A program made the translations under genes and the position numbers. The notes beneath the pieces were generated by a model, which saw only the letters and a program-made list of their open reading frames with translations, made no database searches and was not told the DNA's origin. 64,000 nucleotides of DNA. Source: Curtobacterium sp. GC_Cur_3 (lineage in GTDB: Bacteria; Actinomycetota; Actinomycetes; Actinomycetales; Microbacteriaceae). Location: positions 1-64,000 of the forward strand of contig NZ_JALNUI010000005.1 of NCBI RefSeq assembly GCF_026544205.1, given 5' to 3'. Below, in pieces: positions 49,106 to 57,056 of the stretch (position 1 is its first letter; each line of letters opens with the position of its first letter).

Positions 49106-49450
49106 CTAGGAGTCGAGTTCGCTGTCCTCCGACAGCTCCTCGGACAGGTCGTCCGCGTGCATCCGGTCACCGGGCTGCGGCCGTCGGAACACGGGGCCAC
49201 CGCCGGCCTCGTCCTCGTCGTGGAGTCGCTCGGGTGACGCGTCCGCTTCGTCCGCGGTGGACGAGACCGAACCGGAGACCGAACCGGAGTCCGGGCCGGA
49301 GACCGAACCGGAGTCCGAACCGGAGACCGAGCCGGAGTCCGAGCGCTCACCAGCCCGCCCCTCCTCGACCTCGAGCTCGGAGGCGTCCGAGCCGTCCACG
49401 GGGACGTCACTGCCCTGCTGTTCCGGATCGAACGGTGCGCTCGTCGACAT
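49106..49450 (-). CDS. Small acidic repeat protein, paralogue 2
   Basis: A 114-residue, strongly acidic protein beginning MSTSAPFDPEQQG, with a central repeat of Ser-Gly-Ser-Val/Asp (residues 35-65) coded by a 12-base tandem repeat, and an acidic C-terminus. Related to the 96-residue gene downstream by its first nine residues and by GAGCATGCTC (49456-49465) upstream. Likely disordered. Function unknown. Confidence 0.65.
   Translation of the reverse strand: MSTSAPFDPEQQGSDVPVDGSDASELEVEEGRAGERSDSGSVSGSDSGSVSGPDSGSVSGSVSSTADEADASPERLHDEDEAGGGPVFRRPQPGDRMHADDLSEELSEDSELDS
49264..49343 (-). repeat. 12-base tandem repeat in the acidic protein gene
   Basis: About six copies of GACCGAACCGGA/GTCCGAACCGGA. 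Unit length keeps the frame and codes for alternating Ser-Gly-Ser-Val and Ser-Gly-Ser-Asp. Confidence 0.85.
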
Positions 49451-49484
49451 GGGGTGAGCATGCTCCGGCCGGGTGAACGGCGGG

Positions 49485-52400
49485 TCAACGCTGTCCGTCG
49501 GACGCGATGAGCTCGAGCTGCGTCAGCGCGACGTCCGTCACCGCCGTGAACCGGAACACCGACCCGCCACCACGGAGCCGGAACACCCGCGTCTGCCCGG
49601 CCCAGTCGAACACGGCATCCGTCACGACCACGACGCCCGCGCCCGATCCCGCGTCCGAACCAGCGCCCGGACCCGAACCCGACCCCGACCCCCCGAGCGC
49701 CACTCGCCACGAGTACGTCCCCGCCGCCGCGACGGTCACCGTGTACAGCGACGCGGACCCGACGGACACCGGCACCTCGACGACGTCCCCGGCGGCGAGC
49801 GCCGTCACGGTGCGCCCGGTGTCGTCCGTCAACGGCGAGACCCCGACGGGCAGCACGTCGACCGGGGTGTCCCGGAACCCGTGCACCTCGCTCGCCGAGA
49901 CGGGCCGGGTGTCCGATGCCCACCCGGTGGGCGATGACGAGAGCGACACGACGATCCGCGACGCCCCGACCACCACCGCGTGCGGGATGCTCACGGACGT
50001 CCAGGGCTCCCCGTCGACGGTCACCGAGGCGACGAACCGGCCGTCGCCGGCGGTCTCGATGACGGTGGGCGAGCCTCCGACCGGTCGCAGCACCGCCCGC
50101 CGGACCGACGGCGGAACGATCACGTAGGACCCGCTCGCCGGTGCCAGCGGGTAGAGCCCGACCGTCGCGAAGACGTACCAGGCGCTCATCTCGCCGTTGT
50201 CCTCGTCGCCCGGGTACCCCTGGCCGAGGTCCGAGCCGACGAACAGCCGGTCGACGGCCTCCCGGACGACGCGGTGGGCGTCGTCGTGGCGGCCGGTGAA
50301 CATCGGGAAGAACGGGATGTGGTGCGCGGGCTGGTTCGACAGCCCGAGCATGCCCATGCGGACGTCGCGGGCCTCGGTCATCTCGTGGATGGCGAAGCCG
50401 TAGTGCCCGGCGCGGTCGGTCGAGCCGGTCTCCCGGGTGGCGAAGAAGCGGTCGACGGCCGCGTCGAAGCGCTCCTGGCCGCCGTGCAGGTCGACGATCC
50501 CGGCGCCGTCGTGCGGGGCGGTGAACATCGTGCCCCAGGCGTTCGTCTCGGTGTAGTCGCCGCCCCACTGGTCGGGGTCGTAGCCCTCGCCCTCGCGCCA
50601 CTGCCCGTCCGGACGGCGGCCGATGAAGAAGCCTCGGCGGCGGTCGAAGACGTTCCGGTACTGCAGGGACCGCCGGGCGAACCACTCCGCCTCGGCGCGG
50701 TACCGCTCCTCGTCGGCGGGTTCGGTGGCGCGGTCCGCCAGTGCGGTGGCGAGCACCGCGATGCTCCAGTCGTTGATCGCGGCGTCCAGGGTCCAGGACA
50801 TCCCCTCGGCGGTGTCGGTGTCGACGTGGCCGCGGAAGGCGCCCGGGAGGCTCCCCTTGCGTCCCACACGCTCGTCCCGTGGCGGGACGGTCGCGTTCTT
50901 CACCGCGCTCCGGTAGGCCTGCTCCACGTCGAAGCCGTCGACCCCCTTCGCGACGAGGTCACCGAAGACGGTGTCGCTCGTGGTGCCGGTCATGCAGTCC
51001 TCGGCGCCGGGGGCACTCCAGCGCGGGGTCCAGCCGCCGTCGTGGAAGTGCTCGACGAACCCCTGCGCGAGGTCGGCCGCGGTGTCGGGGGTGAGCAGCC
51101 CGAGGAGCGGCCAGGCCGTGCGGTAGGTGTCCCAGAACCCGTTCGTGGTCGTCATCGCGGTGTCGACGACCTCGGGCCCGGGCTCGTCGCGGATCGGCTC
51201 CGCGAGCACGGCGCCGTACGGGGAGCGGTGGCGTGGGCTGCCCGTGAGCGCGGTCTCGCCGGCGCGGTTCGGGTAGAGGAACAGCCGGTACAGGCCGGAG
51301 TAGAGCGAGGTCAGCTGGTCGTCGGTGGCGCCCTCGACCTCGAGCGTCGCGAGCTCGGCTTCCCAGGCGGCCTCGGCCCGGGCACGCATGGTGTCGAAGG
51401 GGCCGGCGGCGGCGAGGTTCGCACGGGCGTCCTCGGGCGAGACGGTCGAGATGCCGAGCAGCACGTCGGTGTCCCCGGCGACGGTGAACCACCCCGCCAG
51501 CACGCCGTCGGTGACCGCGGTGTGGTCCTCGGTCACGCCGGGGACCCGCACGTGCACGAAGTGCGAGGGGGTGCCGGGCCGGTCGTCGAGGTGTGCGTCG
51601 ACGACCCCCGTGCCGTCGGCCTCGACCCGGACGGCGCAGTCGAGCAGCCGGCCGTGGTGGTCGAGCACGATGCTCCGCACGCCGGTGAAGCGGAAGCCGA
51701 GGGCGAACTCCCCCGGGGTCATCTCCGCGGTGACGCCGTGCTCGAGCGCCACGCGGTAGCGGTGCGGGCCGTCGAGCTCGTCGTCGTGGTCGAAGGCCAG
51801 GGCCCGTGCGGTGCGGTCGACCTCGGGCTGCGCCAGCGGGGACGGCATCACCTGGAACACCCCGCGGTCCCCCATCCACGGCGACGGGATGTGGCTCGTG
51901 GCGAAGGCCTGGATCGCGGGGCGGTTGTCGCTCGCGCGGTTGTGCTCCTGGTACGCGTACGGCCACCGGTTGCTGGCGGCGTCGGTCATCGGCAGCCCGA
52001 AGACCCCGCCGTGCGGCAGCCCGACGAGCGGGGCGTTGTTGCCGCGGGAGAACCGGGACGACGCCTGCGTGCCGCGGGTGGTCCTGACGCGGTCGAGCGG
52101 GCGGGTGGGGACTGGGCGGCGCGGTGGCTCGATCCGGACGTCGTCGAGCCAGCCGCGCAGGGCGGGCGTGCGCGTGTCCGTGTCCGCAGCGGGCGGGGCG
52201 GAGCCGAGCCGGGCCTCCAGGCGGTCGACGACGCGCCCCGTGACGGACGTCAGGTCGACCTCGCGCCGGTTCCACTGGTCCACCCACTGCTTGCGGGCGG
52301 TGTCCTGCGCGGCCGGGGTCAGGGCGTCGCCGTACTGGTCGCGTGCCTCGTCGGACAGCCGGGAGCCGTCGGTGAAGACGACGTCGAGGGTGAACGCGGT

Positions 52401-52655
52401 CGCGTCCCAGAAGTGGGCGAGGTCGGCCTCGGTGGGTTCGTCCTGGCCGTCGGGCAGCGTGCGCTCGGGGAACCAGACCCAGGACAGGCGGTCCCCGGAC
52501 CGGATCGTCCGCCCGGCGAACCCGGGGACGAGGGCGTCGACCGTGTCCGACCCCGCTGGTCGCTCGACGATGAGCCCCTCGAGCGACGTGAAGCCGACAT
52601 GGTCCCTGGCTGCGACGGCCGTCGTCGGGCCACCGCTCCGTTGCAGTTCTCGCAC
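49485..52655 (-). CDS. Glycoside hydrolase family 92 alpha-mannosidase
   Basis: A 1056-residue GH92 enzyme, calcium-dependent exo-alpha-mannosidase family. An N-terminal beta sandwich (about 1-420) is followed by the (alpha/alpha)6 catalytic domain with TTNGFWDTYRTAWPLL near 500, EDCMTGTTSDTVFGD, and GDEDNGEMSAWYVFATVG near 825, the catalytic and calcium segment. The last 200 residues are extra beta domains with a Gly/Ser repeat. No signal peptide is visible at the ATG, so the enzyme appears cytoplasmic, unlike secreted GH92s of gut Bacteroidetes. It may trim imported manno-oligosaccharides. A dispersed-motif variant lies at 50070-50085. Confidence 0.9.
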   Translation of the reverse strand: MRELQRSGGPTTAVAARDHVGFTSLEGLIVERPAGSDTVDALVPGFAGRTIRSGDRLSWVWFPERTLPDGQDEPTEADLAHFWDATAFTLDVVFTDGSRLSDEARDQYGDALTPAAQDTARKQWVDQWNRREVDLTSVTGRVVDRLEARLGSAPPAADTDTRTPALRGWLDDVRIEPPRRPVPTRPLDRVRTTRGTQASSRFSRGNNAPLVGLPHGGVFGLPMTDAASNRWPYAYQEHNRASDNRPAIQAFATSHIPSPWMGDRGVFQVMPSPLAQPEVDRTARALAFDHDDELDGPHRYRVALEHGVTAEMTPGEFALGFRFTGVRSIVLDHHGRLLDCAVRVEADGTGVVDAHLDDRPGTPSHFVHVRVPGVTEDHTAVTDGVLAGWFTVAGDTDVLLGISTVSPEDARANLAAAGPFDTMRARAEAAWEAELATLEVEGATDDQLTSLYSGLYRLFLYPNRAGETALTGSPRHRSPYGAVLAEPIRDEPGPEVVDTAMTTTNGFWDTYRTAWPLLGLLTPDTAADLAQGFVEHFHDGGWTPRWSAPGAEDCMTGTTSDTVFGDLVAKGVDGFDVEQAYRSAVKNATVPPRDERVGRKGSLPGAFRGHVDTDTAEGMSWTLDAAINDWSIAVLATALADRATEPADEERYRAEAEWFARRSLQYRNVFDRRRGFFIGRRPDGQWREGEGYDPDQWGGDYTETNAWGTMFTAPHDGAGIVDLHGGQERFDAAVDRFFATRETGSTDRAGHYGFAIHEMTEARDVRMGMLGLSNQPAHHIPFFPMFTGRHDDAHRVVREAVDRLFVGSDLGQGYPGDEDNGEMSAWYVFATVGLYPLAPASGSYVIVPPSVRRAVLRPVGGSPTVIETAGDGRFVASVTVDGEPWTSVSIPHAVVVGASRIVVSLSSSPTGWASDTRPVSASEVHGFRDTPVDVLPVGVSPLTDDTGRTVTALAAGDVVEVPVSVGSASLYTVTVAAAGTYSWRVALGGSGSGSGPGAGSDAGSGAGVVVVTDAVFDWAGQTRVFRLRGGGSVFRFTAVTDVALTQLELIASDGQR

Positions 52656-52695
52656 GTACCCACCCTATTTGTTCCACAGGATGGACGAAACCCGC

Positions 52696-53397
52696 TCAGT
52701 CCGCGGCGATGCGGGCCAGCCAGTCGTGCAGCAGCCCGCGCTCCGCCGGGGACAGCACGGCGAGCGCCTGGTCGTCAGCGGCGAGCCGGACGGCCGCGGC
52801 ACGCGTGTCCGTGGCAGCGGCGGGTCCGGCCTCGGCGTCGTCCGTCAGGATCGCCGACGCCAGCGCGTCCCACGCCGCGTCGGTCAGCGCCGGGTCACGC
52901 TCGTCCACCGGGGTGCCGAGCAGCGCCAGGACCAGGCCGACGCCGATCGCGTGCACGAGCGACACCGCGCGGGCCTCGGGCACACGGAGCCGACCGACGA
53001 GGGCGACCCGGTGGATGCGCTCACGCAGGATCCCGATGCCGCGCTCCTCGGCGTCCGAGTGGGGCCGCAGGGGGTCGGACAGCAGCGCGGTGAGCCCGGG
53101 GTTGGCGAGGCCGAACGCGACGTGGGCGTCGAACGAGTCGCGGAGGTGCTCGACGGGGTCGACGTCGTCGGGCACCGTCTTGCCGGCGACGTAGGCGGCG
53201 AAGACCTGGTCGGCGACGGCCTCGAGCAGCCCGTCCTTGTCGCCGAACTGCCGGTAGATCGTCGGCGCCTGGACCCCGGCCGCAGCGGCGACGGCCCGGG
53301 TCGTGACCGCCTGGGGCCCACCGGAGGCCAGCAGTTCGGACGCGACGTCGACGATGCGTGCCCGGACGGTGTCGCGCTCGTTCGTGACGATGCTCAT
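52696..53397 (-). CDS. TetR/AcrR-family transcriptional regulator
   Basis: A 233-residue TetR regulator with the helix-turn-helix at residues 31-55 ([23 protein letters not shown]) and a long helical ligand domain. The ATG has TATCGT 6 bases upstream, so the message is leaderless. It is divergent from an NAD(P)-binding reductase gene 86 bases away, with TAAC-N8-GTTA (53408-53423) covering its -10; it probably represses itself and the reductase. Confidence 0.92.
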   Translation of the reverse strand: MSIVTNERDTVRARIVDVASELLASGGPQAVTTRAVAAAAGVQAPTIYRQFGDKDGLLEAVADQVFAAYVAGKTVPDDVDPVEHLRDSFDAHVAFGLANPGLTALLSDPLRPHSDAEERGIGILRERIHRVALVGRLRVPEARAVSLVHAIGVGLVLALLGTPVDERDPALTDAAWDALASAILTDDAEAGPAAATDTRAAAVRLAADDQALAVLSPAERGLLHDWLARIAAD

Positions 53398-53403
53398 TGA
53401 GCA

Positions 53404-53447
53404 ACGATAACGGAACCTTGTTACCGGTGGTCTACCAGTGCTACGGT
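53404..53447. promoter_or_regulatory. Divergent promoters with TetR operator
   Basis: Minus-strand -10 TATCGT (53404-53409) serves the TetR gene. On the plus strand TTGTTA (53418-53423) and TACGGT (53442-53447) form a -35/-10 pair with 18-base spacing. TAAC-N8-GTTA (53408-53423) overlaps both, an efficient site for a shared repressor. Confidence 0.6.
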
Positions 53448-53483
53448 TCTGGCGTTTCCACCGCTAACACGAAAGGCGTCACC

Positions 53484-54344
53484 ATGATCGTCGTCACCGG
53501 CGCGACCGGGGCCCTCGGCTCCGGCACCGTCCACGAACTCCTCCGCCACCTGCCGCCGACCGAGGTCGGGGTGAGCGTCCGCGACACCGCGAAGGCGCAG
53601 GACCTCGCCGGGCTCGGCGTTCGGGTCCGTCAGGGCGACTTCGCCGACCCGGACTCCCTGGCCCACGCCTTCGCGGGCGCCGACCGCGTGCTCGTCGTGT
53701 CCGGCTCGACGCTCGGACCCGAGGGCGTCGCCCTGCACGCCGCCGCGGCCCGGGCAGCCCGGGACGCCGGCGCCGAGCGGGTGTTCTACACGGCGCACCA
53801 GGACACGCGGGCCGACTCCCCCGTGCCGTTCGCCGTCGACCACGCTGCGACCGAGGCAGCGCTCGCCGGGCTCGGGACGCCCTGGACCTCGCTGCGGAAC
53901 GGCTTCTACGCCCACACGGTCGGCTGGCTCATCGCCGGGGCGGTGGAGCGCGGCGAGCTGCTCCTGCCGGAGGACGGCCCGATCTCGTGGACCGCCCGCG
54001 AGGACCTGGCCGCCGGCGACGCCGTCCTGCTCGCACAGGGCCCGACGTTCGACGGCCCCACGCCCGCACTCACCGCGACCGAGGCCGTCACGTTCGCCGA
54101 CGTCGCCCGGGTCCTGTCCGAGGTCACCGGCACGACCGTGCGGCGCACCGTCGTCGACGACGAGGAGTGGCTCGCCCAGCAGATCACCTCCGGCACGCCG
54201 GAACCCGCCGCGCGCCTGCTGCTCGGGATGTTCCAGGGCGCCAGGGCCGGGGAGTTCGACGAGGTGGACCCGCTGCTCGGCGAGCTGCTCGGTCGGGAGC
54301 CGCTGCCCGTCCGCGCGGCGATCGAGGCCGCACTCGCCCGCTGA
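53484..54344 (+). CDS. NAD(P)-binding NmrA/QOR2-like quinone reductase
   Basis: A 286-residue atypical short-chain reductase. The cofactor loop is TGATGALG (residues 5-12), and the layout (RQGDFADPDSLAHAFAGADRVLVVSGS; FYTAHQDTRADSP) matches the NmrA-like quinone oxidoreductase QOR2 group. These reduce quinones or act as redox sensors with NADPH. GAAAGG 7 bases ahead of the ATG is the ribosome site. It pairs with the divergent TetR regulator, a common arrangement for stress-induced reductases. Confidence 0.9.
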   Translation: MIVVTGATGALGSGTVHELLRHLPPTEVGVSVRDTAKAQDLAGLGVRVRQGDFADPDSLAHAFAGADRVLVVSGSTLGPEGVALHAAAARAARDAGAERVFYTAHQDTRADSPVPFAVDHAATEAALAGLGTPWTSLRNGFYAHTVGWLIAGAVERGELLLPEDGPISWTAREDLAAGDAVLLAQGPTFDGPTPALTATEAVTFADVARVLSEVTGTTVRRTVVDDEEWLAQQITSGTPEPAARLLLGMFQGARAGEFDEVDPLLGELLGREPLPVRAAIEAALAR

Positions 54345-54347
54345 GCG

Positions 54348-55985
54348 TCAGCCCTTGTTGTGGCCCGGCGCGTTCTCCGAGTTGCCGGGCCCGGTCTTCG
54401 CCGGTGCGACCACCGACGTGTCGGTCGTGCCGGTGGAGGTGCCGGCGGACGTACCCGTGGAGGTGCCGTTCGACGTGCCGGCGGCCCCGGTGTCGCCCGC
54501 TGGCGTCTGCACGGGGAGCGTCGGCTGGACGGTCGGCTGCGGGCCGGTCGTCGGCTCGGCCGGCTGGGACGGCTCCGCGGGCTCTGACGGCTGCTGCTCG
54601 GCGGGCTCGGAGGGCTGCTGCTCTGCCGGCTCGGACGGCTGCTCCGCTGGCTGGGAGGGCTGCTCGGCGGGCTGGGAGGCCTCGTCAGACGGCTCCTGCT
54701 GCGGCTGCTCCGGCGTGGACGACGACGACTCGGTCGGCGCGGGCGTCCCGCCGCCGTTGCCGAACGCCAGGAACCCGATGACGCCGGCGAGCACCAGCAC
54801 GCCGAGGACCACGAGCGTGATCACGAGTCCGCGCCGGCTCTTCCGCTCCGGCTCCTCCGGCCGGGGTGCCGGTCGCACCGGCGCGGCGGGCACACCGCCA
54901 CCGGTGCCACCGCCGCCGCGCTGGGCGCCGAGGACGGTGGTCGACACGTCGTCCTGGTCGGAGGCTCGTCCCGCCGGGAGCAGGCGCGTCGCGTCGTCCC
55001 CGGCGCCGTTCGCGTCGACGGGCATCGCGCGGGTGGCCTGGTCGTCCCAGGCCTGCGTCGGGGTGTCCATCGCGGCCGGGGCGTCCATCGCGGCCGTGGC
55101 TGCTGCCGCCCCGGCGGCCGCAGCCGCCGCCGCTGTGACGGTACCGGGGCCTCCCGGCAGGAGCTGTGTCGCGGGCTCGACGTCGGCGCGGCCCAGTGCG
55201 CGCAGGCGCTCGGCCGCCTCGGCGGCGGTCGGGCGCTCCGCGGGGTCGGTCGCCGTCATGACGTGCAGCAGCGTGCGCCAGGCGGTGGGCAGGTGCGGGT
55301 CGATCTCCGGCGAGCGCATCAGCCGTGCGGTGGCGGACTCGATCGCGCTGCCCGGGAAGGGTCGGGTGCCGGTGAGGGCCTCGAGCAGCACCAGGCCGAG
55401 GGCGTAGACGTCGGACTTGCCGCTGATGGCCTGGGCTGTGACCTGCTCCGGTGCGAGGTAGGCGGCGGTGCCCATCACGGCGCCCGTGCCGGTGACGCGG
55501 GCGGCGTCGCGGAGCAGGGCGATGCCGAAGTCGGCGAGCTTGACGTGGGAGCCGTCGGACTCGAGCAGGACGTTCGCGGGCTTGACGTCGCGGTGGACGA
55601 TGCCCTGCGCGTGCACGGCGGCGAGGCCGTCGGCGATCTGGGCACCGACGCGCGCGGTCGTGGGGCGGTCGAGGGGCCCCTCGCCGAGTCGGGTGGCGAG
55701 GTCGCTGCCGGGCACGAGCTCCATCACGAGGTAGGAGTCCCCGTCCGCGTCGTCGAGGGCGGCGTCGTAGAGGGTCACGAGGGACGGACTACGGAGGCCC
55801 GCGAGGACCTGGATCTCCGCCTCGGCGCGGGCACGCTCCCCGTGGTCGACGGCGCCCATCCGGAAGACCTTGACCGCGACCTCACGCCCGAGCTGCTCGT
55901 CGACCGCGCGGTACACCGAGGCCATCCCCCCGTGCCCGAGGGTGCCTGTGACTCGGTACCTGCCGCCGAAGACCCGTTCTGCCAT
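54348..55985 (-). CDS. Receptor-like serine/threonine protein kinase
   Basis: A 545-residue membrane kinase of the actinobacterial Pkn type. The kinase domain (residues 10-265) has GHGGMASVY, Lys39, HRDVKPAN (131-138) and DFG (152-154). A juxtamembrane linker with two ATxLLPxG sites (272-280, 332-339) may be autophosphorylated. The membrane helix is 386-408; outside lies a 50-residue Glu-Gln-Pro-Ser repeat and a Thr/Ser/Gly-rich end, with no PASTA domain, so cell-wall binding is uncertain. TAGGTT at 55993-55998, 7 bases ahead of the ATG, suggests a leaderless message. Confidence 0.92.
   Translation of the reverse strand: MAERVFGGRYRVTGTLGHGGMASVYRAVDEQLGREVAVKVFRMGAVDHGERARAEAEIQVLAGLRSPSLVTLYDAALDDADGDSYLVMELVPGSDLATRLGEGPLDRPTTARVGAQIADGLAAVHAQGIVHRDVKPANVLLESDGSHVKLADFGIALLRDAARVTGTGAVMGTAAYLAPEQVTAQAISGKSDVYALGLVLLEALTGTRPFPGSAIESATARLMRSPEIDPHLPTAWRTLLHVMTATDPAERPTAAEAAERLRALGRADVEPATQLLPGGPGTVTAAAAAAAGAAAATAAMDAPAAMDTPTQAWDDQATRAMPVDANGAGDDATRLLPAGRASDQDDVSTTVLGAQRGGGGTGGGVPAAPVRPAPRPEEPERKSRRGLVITLVVLGVLVLAGVIGFLAFGNGGGTPAPTESSSSTPEQPQQEPSDEASQPAEQPSQPAEQPSEPAEQQPSEPAEQQPSEPAEPSQPAEPTTGPQPTVQPTLPVQTPAGDTGAAGTSNGTSTGTSAGTSTGTTDTSVVAPAKTGPGNSENAPGHNKG
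54558..54690 (-). repeat. Tandem repeats coding for the kinase's external stalk
   Basis: Imperfect units of 18-27 bases code for repeated EQPSEPAEQ-type peptides. Copy number could vary between strains. Confidence 0.7.
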
Positions 55986-55992
55986 GCCCGGA

Positions 55993-55998
55993 AACCTA
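55993..55998 (-). promoter_or_regulatory. -10 element for the leaderless kinase gene
   Basis: TAGGTT on the minus strand ends 7 bases before the ATG at 55985. Confidence 0.5.
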
Positions 55999-56034
55999 CC
56001 GGCAGCACCTGACCACGACGACGTGGGCGGCGTG

Positions 56035-56877
56035 CTAGCCCTCGTGCCGGGCGACGGGTGCCCGGTCGCCGTGCCGGTCGCGGGCGAGTGCCGTCAGGTA
56101 GAGCCGGTGTGCCGTCACCACCAGCGCGAGCCAGGCGATGCCGAGTGCCCACGCGGCCAGCACGTCCGTCAGCCAGTGGTGCCCGAGGAACACGCGGGAG
56201 ACCCCGACGGACAGCACGAACAGGGTCCCGACGACGATCGTCGTCACCCGGGCCACCCGCCGGGACTGCCGCAGGACGAGCAGGTAGACGATCGACCCGA
56301 CGATGACCGTGGCGTTGAGGGTGTGCCCCGAGGGGAACGACGGCGAGTGCTCGTACGGCGGCACGGCGTCGACGAGCGGCGGACGGGCCCGGCCGATGAG
56401 GTCCTTGCCGGCGATGGTCATCAGGAGCGACCCACCGCTCGCGGCGACGAGCAGCACGACGGGCGTCCACCGGCGGCGCTGGATGGTGAAGCCGACCAGG
56501 AACACGCTCGCCACGATGGGCATCCCGATCGTCCCGGCGACGTTCGTCCACCACGTCACGACGGTGTCGAGGCCCGGCGTCCGCACGGACATCATCCAGT
56601 CGAGCACCGGGCGGTCGAGCACGGCGACGTCGTCGGCCTCGCGCACGGCGTCGTAGACCTCGGACGCGAGCAGGGTGGCCAGCGCGGCGATCGCGATGCC
56701 GATGAGCAGCGTGACGACGAGCACGGGGAGGGCGCCGAAGCGGTGCCCGAGCCGCACCGACGCCTCGGCCGACGCCCGGCCGGCCGGGGTGCGCCACGTG
56801 GTGAGGTCGACGTCGCCGAGCGTCCGGTCGGCCTGCTCCGGGTGCCCGGGTTCACGTGCTCGTTGCTCGCTGTCCAT
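56035..56877 (-). CDS. PAP2-family membrane phosphatase
   Basis: A 280-residue integral membrane phosphatase with about six membrane helices. The three PAP2 motifs are complete: KDLIGRARP (K-x6-RP), PSGH, and SR-x5-H-x3-D in SRVFLGHHWLTD. Such enzymes dephosphorylate phosphatidate, undecaprenyl pyrophosphate or related lipids at the outer face of the membrane. The N-terminal 45 residues are a charged cytoplasmic segment. The ATG start is preferred because earlier frames are antisense repeat sequence. It is followed by the Ser/Thr kinase gene on the same strand. Confidence 0.92.
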   Translation of the reverse strand: MDSEQRAREPGHPEQADRTLGDVDLTTWRTPAGRASAEASVRLGHRFGALPVLVVTLLIGIAIAALATLLASEVYDAVREADDVAVLDRPVLDWMMSVRTPGLDTVVTWWTNVAGTIGMPIVASVFLVGFTIQRRRWTPVVLLVAASGGSLLMTIAGKDLIGRARPPLVDAVPPYEHSPSFPSGHTLNATVIVGSIVYLLVLRQSRRVARVTTIVVGTLFVLSVGVSRVFLGHHWLTDVLAAWALGIAWLALVVTAHRLYLTALARDRHGDRAPVARHEG

Positions 56878-56928
56878 CTGCCCAGCGTGCCCGTCCCCAC
56901 CCGAGAGCCCCGCATGCGGTCCCGCACG

Positions 56929-57018
56929 GTGCGCGCTCCCCCGCCTGGTGCGAGCTCGACCACTCCGTGCGCGGACACAACGGCGCACCACGTGGCCAAC
57001 CTCGCACCACGCACCACC
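56929..57018. repeat. Palindromic interspersed repeat, family 2, copy B
   Basis: In the 179-base gap between polA-like and PAP2 genes. CGCACGGTGCGCG, GGTGCGAGCTCGACCACTC and GTGGCCAACCTCGCACC match copy A at 13799-13890 both directly and, because the element is palindromic, in reverse. No gene is seen in the gap. Confidence 0.75.
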
Positions 57019-57056
57019 ACCACGCGCACCCGCACCGGCACCGCACTCGGCGCGCG

